Source of the DNA: JBLIDK01 sp047632595
GTDB lineage: Bacteria; Bacteroidota; Bacteroidia; Sphingobacteriales; Sphingobacteriaceae
DNA: 21,530 nucleotides
Assembly: GCA_047632595.1 (NCBI GenBank)
Contig: JBLIDK010000037.1
Location: 1 to 21,530, forward strand
Reading direction: 5' to 3'
Made by a program: the position numbers and the translations under genes. The first letter of the stretch is position 1; every line of letters begins with the position of its first letter. Below are positions 1 through 9,000 of the stretch, piece after piece. The notes beneath the pieces are model-generated. The model made no database searches. It was given only the letters and a program-made list of their open reading frames with translations, and was not told where the DNA came from.

Positions 1-471
1 CATTTCAAAAGCATCATTTAGATGAATTTTTTTAATTACTAACTTCTCAGTTTCATCAGGATTACTTTTGCCGAAGCTTAAGTTTGTTGCTAAATAAATA
101 AATGCCTTTTCATTTGAAACCGAATTGCTTAAGTCCATTTCTTGAATTAAGCGCCAACTTTTGGCTTCAATTCCACATTCTTCTTTAAGCTCACGTTTTG
201 CAGATTCAGTGGGGTCAACATCTTTTTCTCCACCTCCTTCAGGAATTTCCCAACTATAGGCGTCTAAAGGGTAGCGGTATTGACCAACTAGCCAAGTCAT
301 TCCTTCATCGTCAATTGGAACGATACCAATGGCTAAATTTTTAAAATCTACAACTCCGTAAATGCCTTCACCGCCATTAGGATTAATAACTTGATGTTCC
401 TCTACTTTAATCCAAGGGTTTTCATAAACTTTTTTTGAGGAATTGGTCTTCCACGGATTTTTTTCACTCAT
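1..471 (-). CDS. NUDIX hydrolase, ADP-ribose pyrophosphatase-like (3' end beyond window)
   Basis: Open reading frame from ATG at 471 to the window edge, 157 codons visible and no stop reached, so the C-terminus is missing. NUDIX enzymes hydrolyse nucleoside diphosphates linked to another group, using Mg2+ held by the NUDIX box. The box is visible around residues 88-110: GGGEKD, then SAKRELKEECGI, matching the REUxEExGU core. The first glutamate of the consensus GX5EX7REUXEEXGU falls on a valine (V in KDVDP). The N-terminal part (YENPWIKVEEHQVINPNG, then GIVPIDDEG and LVGQYRYPL) resembles ADP-ribose pyrophosphatases, but the substrate cannot be fixed from sequence. The start codon follows the stop of the upstream SprT-like gene by one base (TAAAATG), so the two are almost certainly co-transcribed and probably translationally coupled. 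Confidence 0.88.
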   Translation of the reverse strand, partial: MSEKNPWKTNSSKKVYENPWIKVEEHQVINPNGGEGIYGVVDFKNLAIGIVPIDDEGMTWLVGQYRYPLDAYSWEIPEGGGEKDVDPTESAKRELKEECGIEAKSWRLIQEMDLSNSVSNEKAFIYLATNLSFGKSNPDETEKLVIKKIHLNDAFEM

Positions 472-472
472 T

Positions 473-1105
473 TTATGCCTTTTCTGATGGTTCTGATATT
501 TTGGATACAGCAGCTAGGCCATTAACCAGGTACACCTTATTTGTATCAATTAATCTACATCGAAAGCGGGTTCTTTGTCTTTTTTCTATGACAAATTTTC
601 GCCCGTCTTCCATTTCAAATACATCATTAATGTTTAATTCCTCTAAAGTTGTGATTTGCTCTTCGTTGAATTTCATCAACTCCCGCATTAAATTAGGATC
701 AGTGCAGCTCGAAGCTTTTGGATTTGCTAAATATAGTTTAACCGCCTTATATAGCTTTGTTGGAAACACTGACTGAATGTCGAGCTGCGACATTAATTTA
801 TTAAATGATTTTTTCCATTCACTTCCATGAGGTTTCACATTATGCTTATGATTTTCATAGGTAAGCATGTGAGCTATTTCATGAACTAAAGTAATGGTAA
901 AGGCATAGGTATTTAGATTTTTGTTAACCGTTATTTGGTGAAAAGGGATTGATTTAGATGGAATACGGTAGTCACCTAGTTTCGTTTTTCTAGCCTTTGT
1001 TACTCTTACTTTAATTTTATAGTCAAAAATCCACTGGGCAATGGTTCCACAAAATTCAATTGGGACATATTTACTTAGCTTTTTTTCAATTAAAGAAACT
1101 TCCAT
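473..1105 (-). CDS. SprT-like zinc metalloprotease domain protein
   Basis: 210 aa. The zinc-metalloprotease signature HEIAH is at residues 75-79 with a third probable zinc ligand in PHGSEWKK (H93), the spacing seen in the SprT/Spartan domain. In eukaryotes this fold (SPRTN) cleaves DNA-protein crosslinks; the bacterial role is not settled. The family's C-terminal zinc ribbon is not recognisable: the tail (RFRCRLIDTNKVYLVNGLA) has one cysteine only. ATG at 1105 is the only sensible start; no Shine-Dalgarno sequence precedes it. It is the first gene after the terminator at about 1190 and leads into the NUDIX gene one base downstream, so the pair forms a short operon. I could not find a convincing TAnnTTTG box in 1106-1180. 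Confidence 0.85.
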   Translation of the reverse strand: MEVSLIEKKLSKYVPIEFCGTIAQWIFDYKIKVRVTKARKTKLGDYRIPSKSIPFHQITVNKNLNTYAFTITLVHEIAHMLTYENHKHNVKPHGSEWKKSFNKLMSQLDIQSVFPTKLYKAVKLYLANPKASSCTDPNLMRELMKFNEEQITTLEELNINDVFEMEDGRKFVIEKRQRTRFRCRLIDTNKVYLVNGLAAVSKISEPSEKA

Positions 1106-1171
1106 ATAGCAAAAAACGGGAATGAATTATAAATTCAATATGTTAATATCTTGTTATCAATTACTTGATTT
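1106..1171. other. Short AT-rich gap, presumed promoter region of the SprT-like gene
   Basis: Sixty-six bases between the terminator at about 1190 and the SprT-like start. A promoter is expected here because the upstream unit ends in a strong terminator, but no TAnnTTTG box with a TTG partner is visible. Confidence 0.3.
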
Positions 1172-1205
1172 TTAAAAAAAACAAAAAAGCCGACAATTGT
1201 CGGCT
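1172..1205 (-). terminator. Rho-independent terminator of the TonB/mini-lipoprotein unit
   Basis: The 18-bp perfect palindrome AGCCGACAATTGTCGGCT (1188-1205) can fold as a GC-rich stem of 7 bp with an AATT loop. On the minus strand it is followed at once by a long T-rich run (T6, G, T8). It sits 26 bases after the stop of the 37-aa lipoprotein gene. On the plus strand no T run follows, so it works in the minus direction only. Confidence 0.92.
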
Positions 1206-1231
1206 ACTAAATTTAATTATTTGATAATCTA

Positions 1232-1345
1232 TTATTTTGATGGTGTACCAAAAGCTGGACAATTATCTGCACTTTGAGTAGATGCACAACTTCCCATAAG
1301 GAAAGTTACTGCTACTAAAACGATTGCTATTTTTACTATTTTCAT
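1232..1345 (-). CDS. 37-aa small lipoprotein with CPAF motif
   Basis: ATG at 1345, stop TAA at 1232-1234; MKIVKIAIVLVAVTFLMGSC followed by 17 residues. The N-terminus is a lipoprotein signal: two lysines, a hydrophobic stretch, then a lipobox-like LMGSC with the lipidated Cys at residue 20. The predicted mature peptide is only 18 residues, CASTQSADNCPAFGTPSK, and contains NCPAFG. The gene begins two bases after the stop of the 35-aa lipoprotein gene, which shares the CPAF motif, and ends just before the strong terminator at 1188-1205. Position and motif make it a real gene rather than chance. Function unknown. It may be surface-exposed or face the periplasm; this cannot be told from sequence. 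Confidence 0.8.
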   Translation of the reverse strand: MKIVKIAIVLVAVTFLMGSCASTQSADNCPAFGTPSK

Positions 1346-1347
1346 GT

Positions 1348-1455
1348 CTATTTATTTATTTCAATGTTGGCAAATGCTGGGCAATCACATTTTTTAGAAG
1401 CACAAGCGGCTAAAAAAGGGATTATTAGGATTAGTATCACCCATACTTTTTTCAT
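1348..1455 (-). CDS. 35-aa small lipoprotein with CPAF motif
   Basis: ATG at 1455, stop TAG at 1348-1350. The ATG overlaps the TAA stop of the TonB-family gene by one base (TAATG), a classic arrangement for coupled translation. The signal MKKVWVILILIIPFLAAC gives a lipobox LAAC with Cys18; the mature part is CASKKCDCPAFANIEINK, 18 residues with three cysteines and the motif CDCPAF. The downstream 37-aa gene encodes a mature peptide of the same length with CPAF at a similar place, suggesting an old tandem duplication. Function unknown. Being the direct follower of the TonB-family gene could mean an envelope role, but that is inference from position alone. Confidence 0.82.
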   Translation of the reverse strand: MKKVWVILILIIPFLAACASKKCDCPAFANIEINK

Positions 1456-2129
1456 TAACTTAATTTAAACTTCACAGGTAACGTGAACTGAACTCTTACA
1501 GGTTTTCCTCTTTGCTTACCAGGAGCCCATGCGGGCATTTTCTTAATTACTCTAAGTGCTTCTTCATCGCAACCTGCACCAATACCTCTAAGTATTTTAA
1601 CGTCTGATATTTCACCATTTTGGTTAATAACAAATTGAATGTATACTGTTCCTTCTACCTTGTTTTCACGAGCTAGGTTAGGATATTTAATGTTTTTCCC
1701 AATGTATTTACGCATTGCTGCTTCACCACCAGGAAACTCTGGCATGTTTTCAACAATAGTGAAAACTTCTTGTTCGTTGGTATTTTCTTCCGGAGCTGGG
1801 GCTTCAATAATCTCTACACGAGTGTCTTCATCAACTTCAGTACTTTTAATTTCAACTTCTTCTATTTCAGCATCATCTTCAACTACCTCCAATTCAAGTG
1901 GAGCAGGTGGTGGTGGTGGTGGTGGTGGTTTTTTAGGTTGTTCAGTGATTGGAATAATTTCTTGTTCCACTTCTTCCACAACTAATTCGCCTAAACTTGA
2001 AATACGTTTGTCAAATGACTTCCATTCGAAAGCCAATAAAACTAATAGCATTGCCACAGCAAGGCCGATTTGAAGAAACAATGAACGTTTATTGTGTAAA
2101 TCTACTTCTGGTTTTTTCTTAAGTTCCAT
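1455..2129 (-). CDS. TonB-family energy transducer
   Basis: 224 aa. Order of parts: short cytoplasmic N-terminus, one membrane segment (about residues 17-34), a periplasmic region with eight consecutive prolines (68-75) and a long acidic stretch rich in Glu/Val (about 77-125), then a TonB C-terminal domain (about 145-222). The EFPGGEAAMRKYIGKNIKYP stretch before the domain is typical of Bacteroidota TonB proteins. TonB carries proton-motive energy from ExbB/ExbD to outer-membrane receptors; no exbB or exbD is in the window, and Bacteroidota usually have several TonB paralogues, so I give no symbol. ATG at 2129 is preceded by a TAAGTTTG box about 60 bases upstream. The stop overlaps the next small lipoprotein gene. 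The Pro tract is encoded by a GGT/ACC triplet repeat. Confidence 0.92.
   Translation of the reverse strand: MELKKKPEVDLHNKRSLFLQIGLAVAMLLVLLAFEWKSFDKRISSLGELVVEEVEQEIIPITEQPKKPPPPPPPPAPLELEVVEDDAEIEEVEIKSTEVDEDTRVEIIEAPAPEENTNEQEVFTIVENMPEFPGGEAAMRKYIGKNIKYPNLARENKVEGTVYIQFVINQNGEISDVKILRGIGAGCDEEALRVIKKMPAWAPGKQRGKPVRVQFTLPVKFKLS
1906..1929 (+). repeat. (GGT)8 trinucleotide repeat inside the TonB-family gene
   Basis: Eight uninterrupted GGT units on the plus strand, read on the coding strand as proline codons (seven CCA then CCT). It explains the Gly-, Ser- or Trp-rich spurious frames on the opposite strand. Slippage here would change the proline spacer length without a frameshift. Confidence 0.95.
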
Positions 2130-2176
2130 ATTCTTATTAAATTCTTAAGCTTTCAAAAAGGCTATTAACGCCCATT

Positions 2177-2226
2177 AAAAAACATTGGTTCACAAACTTA
2201 CTAATTAACTACAAGTTTAACCAATG
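2177..2226 (-). terminator. Candidate terminator hairpin after the vanZ-like gene
   Basis: On the minus strand CATTGGTTAAACTT, a 13-base loop, then AAGTTT-GTG-AACCAATG forms a 14-bp stem interrupted by a 3-base bulge, followed by T6. It lies 46 bases past the vanZ-like stop. The stem is AT-rich, so strength is uncertain. It overlaps the -7 and -33 boxes proposed for the TonB-family gene. Confidence 0.5.
2193..2224 (-). promoter_or_regulatory. Promoter of the TonB-family gene (TTG-N21-TAAGTTTG)
   Basis: On the minus strand TAAGTTTG (2193-2200) matches the Bacteroidota -7 consensus TAnnTTTG exactly, with TTG (2222-2224) 21 bases upstream. Predicted transcription start near 2186, giving a leader of roughly 55 bases. 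Confidence 0.6.
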
Positions 2227-2271
2227 ATTTGTTGCGAGGTTTAATTAGACTTTAACAACATTAATTGGCTT

Positions 2272-2661
2272 TTACCTGAAATTTACCTTTTTTTTGCCTT
2301 TTACAAGGATATAGCAAAGACTTCCAAGTAGTGATCCAATTGTGTTTGCTACAAAATCTAGAAGGTCACCCGTTCTATAACTAAAAAACAATGTTTGTAT
2401 AACTTCAAGTAACAAACCATAGCTCAAAGCAATAGCAAAGGCTATTGGGACACCATAATAACGAAAACCAATATACTTATATTGCTTCTTAAATCCCCAA
2501 ATCAACAGAAACACTAAAACAAAGTACACGAATAAGTGTGCGATTTTATCTAAATGTTCAAAGTTGAGTAAACTAATGGATGAAATATCCTTGCTTGGCA
2601 AAATGCTTAAAACAAGAATTATAAATGCCCAAATAACCGCAGGCCATAGGGATTTAATCAT
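2272..2661 (-). CDS. VanZ-like family membrane protein
   Basis: 129 aa from ATG at 2661; a TTG three bases earlier directly abuts the gcvH stop (TAATTGATG) and is a less likely start. Four hydrophobic segments (about 6-22, 41-57, 70-86, 104-121). Family marks: HLDKIAHLFVYF near the second segment, then LLEVIQTLFFSYRTGDLLDFVANTIGS, the E..Q...R..D..D...N..G pattern of the VanZ-like family. VanZ itself gives low-level teicoplanin resistance in Enterococcus, but these short Bacteroidota relatives have no proven function and should not be read as resistance genes. The gene follows gcvH with a gap of three bases, so both are on one transcript. Confidence 0.85.
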   Translation of the reverse strand: MIKSLWPAVIWAFIILVLSILPSKDISSISLLNFEHLDKIAHLFVYFVLVFLLIWGFKKQYKYIGFRYYGVPIAFAIALSYGLLLEVIQTLFFSYRTGDLLDFVANTIGSLLGSLCYILVKGKKKVNFR

Positions 2662-2664
2662 CAA

Positions 2665-3045
2665 TTAGTTTCCTATTAATTCTCCGTATTCAGTGGAAGA
2701 TAATAAGTTTTCAAGTTGTGATGAATCACTCATTTCTACTTTAATCATCCAACCATCTCCAAAGGAATCTTCGTTAACTAATTCAGGCGTAGTAACTAAT
2801 TTTGGATTTACCTCTGTAATCTTTCCAGCTATTGGCATAAATAAATCAGAAACAGTTTTAACTGCTTCAACCGTACCAAAAACTTCTTCAAGATCTAAAT
2901 CTTCACCTTCCTTATCAATATCAACATAAACAATATCCCCAAGTTCGCTTTGCGCGAAATCAGTAATGCCAATTGTTGCAACGTTGCCTTCCACTAGAAT
3001 CCATTCGTGGTCTTTTGTATATTTTAAACTCTCAGGTATGTTCAT
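2665..3045 (-). CDS. gcvH: Glycine cleavage system H protein
   Basis: 126 aa, the normal length of the family. The H protein carries a lipoyl group on a lysine and shuttles the methylamine intermediate between the P, T and L proteins of glycine cleavage. The lipoylation lysine is K63 in VEAVKTVSDLFMPIAG, and the N-terminal KYTKDHEWI is diagnostic. Start ATG at 3045. It follows sprA by 54 bases and is directly followed by the vanZ-like gene. P, T and L genes are not in the window; having gcvH apart from them is common. A possible own promoter lies just upstream (3069-3094). Confidence 0.97.
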   Translation of the reverse strand: MNIPESLKYTKDHEWILVEGNVATIGITDFAQSELGDIVYVDIDKEGEDLDLEEVFGTVEAVKTVSDLFMPIAGKITEVNPKLVTTPELVNEDSFGDGWMIKVEMSDSSQLENLLSSTEYGELIGN

Positions 3046-3068
3046 ATTTTATTATTCGTTATCAGTTC

Positions 3069-3094
3069 CAAAAATAGAATATTTTTAGACCCAA
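3069..3094 (-). promoter_or_regulatory. Possible promoter for gcvH (TATTTTTG box)
   Basis: TATTTTTG on the minus strand (3069-3076) fits TAnnTTTG; a TTG lies 15 bases upstream (3092-3094), closer than the usual spacing. It is in the sprA-gcvH gap with a leader of about 17 bases. Read-through from sprA is equally possible. Confidence 0.35.
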
Positions 3095-3099
3095 GAAAA

Positions 3100-6000
3100 T
3101 TAGTTTGATAAAGTAAATCTAACTTTCACGCCAAAGGTAGAAAAAGATGTCTTAAAAGTTTGCGATGTGAAGGGATCAGTTACTCTTCTGTCGTAAAATA
3201 TATTTATGTTCAAACGCTCATTTACTACGTAATCTATTTCAGGTTTAATGGATGTAATGGTTGAACCAGTGTTAGGTAAGGATCTGTTTTCATCTATTAT
3301 GTGTACAATTCCTTGGTTCTGTTGTATCGAAAACCTCAGTCTAAAGTTTATGTCATTTTTCAAATTAACAGCTCCATTCCCAAAATTTATTGGAAGATTA
3401 ATGTTTGATGTTCTATAACCAGCACTAAAACTAAACTCATTACTTCTTTGCTCTGTAACTTGACTACTACTAAATCCTAAATTTAAATTTCTCGATTTTT
3501 TATAATCGAAAGTTAAGGTAACATTTGAACGGGTTGTTATACTTACACCAATTAATGGCGCAAATTGCTCTGATATAGTAGCGGCATTAGCTTGATATTT
3601 AGGTATAAAGTTTCCTGATTGGGCGATGGAATCTGGGAAGCCTCCATTTTCTTTATAAATTGCGGTTTGGGTAAACCCTCCTATACTGTAAACACTTCTA
3701 TACGAGTGGGTCAAATTCACACTGGAGAATATTTCTTTTAAGGCAGGAATTTTTCCAAGCCCATTATAATTTACTCGCCAGTTTGGAATAGGTACAGCTG
3801 GAAAAGGATTCAAAGTAATTCTACCTGCTGGTATATCGCGATAAGCTGCTAAAAACGAATAAAGCAAAACTTGTTGAGAGGAGTTTCTATAACCAGTTGG
3901 TGAACCGGTTGAATCTACTCCAATTGAATTTGGATTCTGAATAGCCAAACGCTCTGCAATGGTAAACCTATTTCCTTTTAATCGTTCTACGACAGGACTC
4001 TCACTGTCTTCATTTAATTCTTCAAAAGCAGTACCAATTGTTATGTATGACATGCTAAAAGAACCAGTAGTTGTTGAGGTTAAACTATCGACAGAAAAAT
4101 CCAATGGATCTACAAAGAACAGCTCTGTATAATTAAAACCTAAAGATCGTGTAGCATTTAAGTCTATTCTAAATCCTTTAAACGGCTCAATGCTTGATCG
4201 TAAATTTAAGTCTTTTCGATTACCCCTTAAATAATTATAATTAAACAAGGTGTCTGTTTCGAGCCATCTATCATCCGCTAATCCTTGTCTAATGTCATTT
4301 TGGTTTCCAAAAACAAATGGTATTCCCGGACTGAATGTGTTATTGTCTAAGCCAAATATTCCAACGTCATTGGTGTAACTAGGAATTGTTGTACCGTTTG
4401 TAACACTATAAACCCCGCCAATAGACTTCACACTAAGCACCCCTTTAACTAATATCCTTACTATTTCTGGAATGCCTTCTTTCTTTTCCTTAACAGTGTC
4501 TTTTGCACTACTGTCTGGCACATTTTTAATTCCTGTTTGAAACCGTTCTCTAGCGCTCGGTGCATTCTTAGCTGCAGTATTCGATTGTTTACGCTTTTCT
4601 GCATTTTTATCAATGTCTTTGAAGAATTTTACTTTGTTGTAAAGAGAGGTTAGAGTAAGGTTGGTGTTTAGTTGGAAGGTTTGGTTGTTACTGATTGTAT
4701 TGTTCAAGCTTGGAGTAGCTAATGGCGGTGCGGTCCACGTATAGCCACTACCATATGATGCGTTAACTGAGGTCCAATTGAAAAATGGAATTTTGTTTAA
4801 TGGAACATTGTAATTAAGATTGGAAGTATGATTGTATTGCTGATTTGTTCCAAAGGCTAATAGTTGACGATTAATATAAGCATGCTCTTCTGCATTATCT
4901 ATTCGGCCAACAACCTTGTCTGGTTCTTCTTTTATCAAACTTCTATAATTGGCATTCATATCAAACTTTAAGTTCTGAGTGAAATTCCAATTTAGGCCCC
5001 AGTTTCTATTCATATTGAAGGCTTTATTGTAATTAATTTGCTCAGGAGCGCCTAAAACATTGTTTATATTTCTACGCTTAACAGTTTGATATTTACGATC
5101 TATGTTAACGCCGTATTTGAAGTTATTTGGAAGGTATTCAATGCTTAAATCCTTTACAATTCGTAGGTTTTTATTTCTCACTCCACTAAAGGGCCTAATT
5201 GGTTTTATTTTAGGACTATAAGTGTAACCTAAATTTGCGTTGTATAATCTATTGGTGTCGTACTCAATTTGGAAATTAGTTCTAACCGCCTCACTATATG
5301 AAATCGAGGCATTAAAATTCTCAATATCATAAGGCATTGGTGCTTTCTTAGCTTTTTTTGCATTCCTTTCTTTACGAACATTTGTAAAGTTGATACTCTT
5401 TAAAGTAGTAATGTCTCTTGAAATTCGTAGAATGGAATCGGCATCGTCTGGTGGTAGTTCATCTATAACTTTTCTTAGGTCAATATCCGGACTTGCTGGA
5501 CTATATTGTGGTGTTGAAATATCTTTTGAAATAGCTACATACATCGGAACTTTCACACCTGCTTCTTCTGGGAAGAATTTACCTAGTTCAAAGTTACCCG
5601 AGGCATCATAACGTTTTTTATCATCTCGGTTTCTATCATTTACTTTATCCTCCAAAGCACCAAATCCTATAGTTTCTCTTCGCCCACTAAGAGTAATGTT
5701 TGCGAAATCAGCCATTTTAGTGTTTACCCTTCCAGTTGCAGCCCAACCACCAGATTCTTCAAATCCGTTTAAGCGCAATTCATTAAACCAAACTTGCCCG
5801 CTCTTTGCTAGTCCATCATCATCTTGGTTATTTCCCTTCCGGGGATTTCGAACACCAAGCATTATTGTTTTTACCTTGCTTAAATCTGGAGCTCCCAAAA
5901 TAGTTACTTTATTATTTCCATCAGCAAAAGTAAAGGGGTCTGAAAATGATTTACCACTTATGTTCCTTCTCTGTTTACCTGTTTGTAAAACATCTAAAGG

Positions 6001-9000
6001 TATTTCAAATTTGTTAGCATCGGGCCAAACTAATTCAGGTGCTGCTTGTCCATCTTGAGTTACAACTAAAGGAATTTCATATTCGTAGTAGTTATTGGTA
6101 ACATCAGTACCAATTCTGATAAATGCAGTTAAATCACCGTCGTTCAATTGTGGGCCTTCAGCGTGAATAAACATTTCAATGTTTTTGTACGACCTAAAAT
6201 CAAACCCAATGTTTTTAAACGCAGCTCGTGCATCACCGTCTTGTAAGTTTCCTACACGTAATACTAATGACTGCTCATTTTGAAGGTTGTTTGTAGCTCT
6301 TGGATTAGTTATATCTCTTTCTCGTTGAAGTCCTGGAGGCAAAACATAAGGTATCGGTGTTCTTCTTCCGTTGTCTTCAATGTTAATTGTTGTTACATCA
6401 AAGGTAGTTTGGTCATCATCGTCAGTTCTAACTGCTGAAGTAGGTGTTGGTAAATTTGTAAACCTTCTCCAATCACCACGAACCAGTTGTAAACGTCCAA
6501 AACGCATGGTAGTTTGCTCATTGAAACCAGTCATAAACATTCTAATAAAACGAATTGAGTTAAAGCCTTGAACATCGTTAATTACCTCATCAGGTTGACT
6601 AATAGGAACTTTAAATTGATACCAGGTAACATTTTCAACCTTGTTATTGGGTAAAGTCTTTTCAACCACTACGCTGTCCGTTACATATCTGTTTCCTGTA
6701 CGAAAGCTCTGAGGGCTAATATCTACTTCGTATTGATAGTATGCTTCGTTTTCATTTAGATTGTTATCACCATTAATATCTTCTGTACTTGGTATTGCAT
6801 TGTAAAACCCAGTTTCAAAACCGGTGATAGCGAGAGCTTGGTCAGAAGTAGGGGAATTGTTTTCTAGTTGGTTTCTAGATTTGTACCGTTCAATAATTGA
6901 TGCTTGTTTACTATCTTGGTCGCCACTTAAAAAGTGAAAATAGTTATCTGCTGAAGGGTCTTTTTCTGCGTTTATTACAGCTGCTGAATTTGCCGGGTGC
7001 TTGGCTTTTAATTGGTTTAAAAAATCTGTTTTAAAAAACTGCTTCTCTGATTGATCGTCCAAACCATCTAATCCAACATCTTGAACATCTCTTGAATTTG
7101 GATTTAAATCAAAAGTATTTACAATTGCCGAAAATTTAGGGACAATACCATATTTTGTAGAGTCAACCAAAGTGGGGTCGCTATCTGGAGGCAAACCATT
7201 TTCAAATGATTGTCGAGAATCTCTAAGAACATCCTCACTCACATCTCCAAGGTTAAAGTATAGCTTTCCACCTTGTGAATTTTGATTGTTATGAAATGGA
7301 TCCATCACCCAAAATTCTATAAATTCAATGTTTAATGATTCAAAATCACTAGATTCTAATTTACGCGTGATACCTGCCCAAGATTGACTTGGATTGGATA
7401 GTGTTCCATCGGCTTGAATTCGGTCTACGTTATAGTTATAGGGACCGCGCTCTTGGGGATAATAAGTTAAATCAAAAGTTTGAAGAAATTGGGGTCCTAA
7501 TGGATTTTGTGATTTACTTGGAAATAAATCTTGCTCCAAATATTGAGCTACTAAAACATCTGAGATTGTATTTTCGTCAGATCGAATATGGCTAGGAGTG
7601 GCGCTGTTGTTTTCGTAAAATAATTGGTCAATCCTGTAAAAGGAAAGCAAACTTCGGTTTTTACCTACTTCCAAACTGTTAATCACCCCTGATTCAGGAA
7701 ATAGTTTTGGTGTGGAACTTATGTTCCAAGCAAATGGGTTTCTTAAATCAATAACTGATTGTGCGCCTTCAAAATCATCTACATATGAAACTCCACCTTT
7801 GTCATCTCCAATATCAATAGCCTTACTGTGACCTGGTCTTAAATAGGCATATTCGGCTGAGGCTGTAATTGAAGATGGAGCCTTTGTTTCAATAAATGGT
7901 AGTTTATCTACCAAAGCTGTTAAAAACCTACTATCGGTGCTGTAGTTTGCGTCTAAACCGTAAATAGAGTTTGAAATTGGTTCTTCTCCTAAGTTTACTT
8001 TGTTTGTAAATGGTCGTTCACTTAATCGAAGTGCTGTACCACCCAAACTTAATTTATCAGTAGCAGCATAATCAAATCGGGTACCAATTAAAGATTTTTG
8101 GACAATTCCGAACAAGGCAGAGCTTTCAACTTTAATACTAATGTCTTTTCCTGATCGTAAAACACCTTCATTTGTTATTTTTACTCTACCTAATGTGTAA
8201 TCAACCGTATAGTCTAAGCCTTCCGTCAACTCTTGACTACCTGCAGTAACTTTTACAGCACCTTTTGGAATATTTAATGCGCTTAGTGAAAATTCTGAAC
8301 TAACCGACGATTTGTAAGTACCCTCAAGTCGGAAACGATTTTTATCGGTAAACTCTTGTGCTCTAAATTTTGTTAAATCGTAAAGCTCTTGATAAACATA
8401 TTTCTCTTCTAGTTGGGTGTTGTTAATTTTTGCCGCCAACGAAGCCCCAAAGGGCTCTAATAGAGGAAATATAATGGTTCCTTTATTGGAGTTAATGGTT
8501 ATTCCTTCTAAAAAATCATAGTATCCATCGGGTTGAGAGGCTCCTGAAGTATTTACATTATCTACGTTTAATACTTGAATTAATGGTTGAAGTTTTATGT
8601 CGCCTTCCGGTAAGTAGTTAATGTAATTTGATGTTTGATTATCTAAGTAAAGAATATCCAATCTAAAATCCTCTGGACTAATTCGAAATCCATTAAATGA
8701 ATAAATGTTTTTCATCATTAAGTCCCAAGTAGGAAGGTTGGTTTTAACGTTCGTGTTCTTTAACAACTTAGTATATAAAAACGTAGGAGGTTCAGTTTTT
8801 TGAATGTCACTACTTAATTCACCTACTGTAAATTGTTCACCATTTATTGAGTAACGATATGAAACGGCCAATACTTCATCAGAGTTAAGCGCTCTGTTTA
8901 ACGAGAGATAACCCAATTGTGGATGAAAATCAAATTCTGAATCATTTAATTTTCTAGCGTTTACCAATTTTGAGTAGTTATCTCCGTCGTTAAAATAACT

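Noticed and set aside
435..776. 113-codon plus-strand frame opposite the NUDIX/SprT-like junction
   Set aside because: Antisense to two genes with clear motifs; the composition is not protein-like.
1639..2073. Plus-strand open frames across the TonB-family gene, including a 71-codon one (1770-1985)
   Set aside because: They are antisense to a clear gene; their Gly- or Trp-rich tracts come from the GGT repeat.
2272..2661. Vancomycin/teicoplanin resistance gene vanZ
   Set aside because: Only family-level similarity; no van cluster, and such short VanZ-like proteins are common in Bacteroidota chromosomes.
5390..6571. Several plus-strand open frames opposite sprA
   Set aside because: No start context, no family resemblance, and fully inside a well-supported gene.
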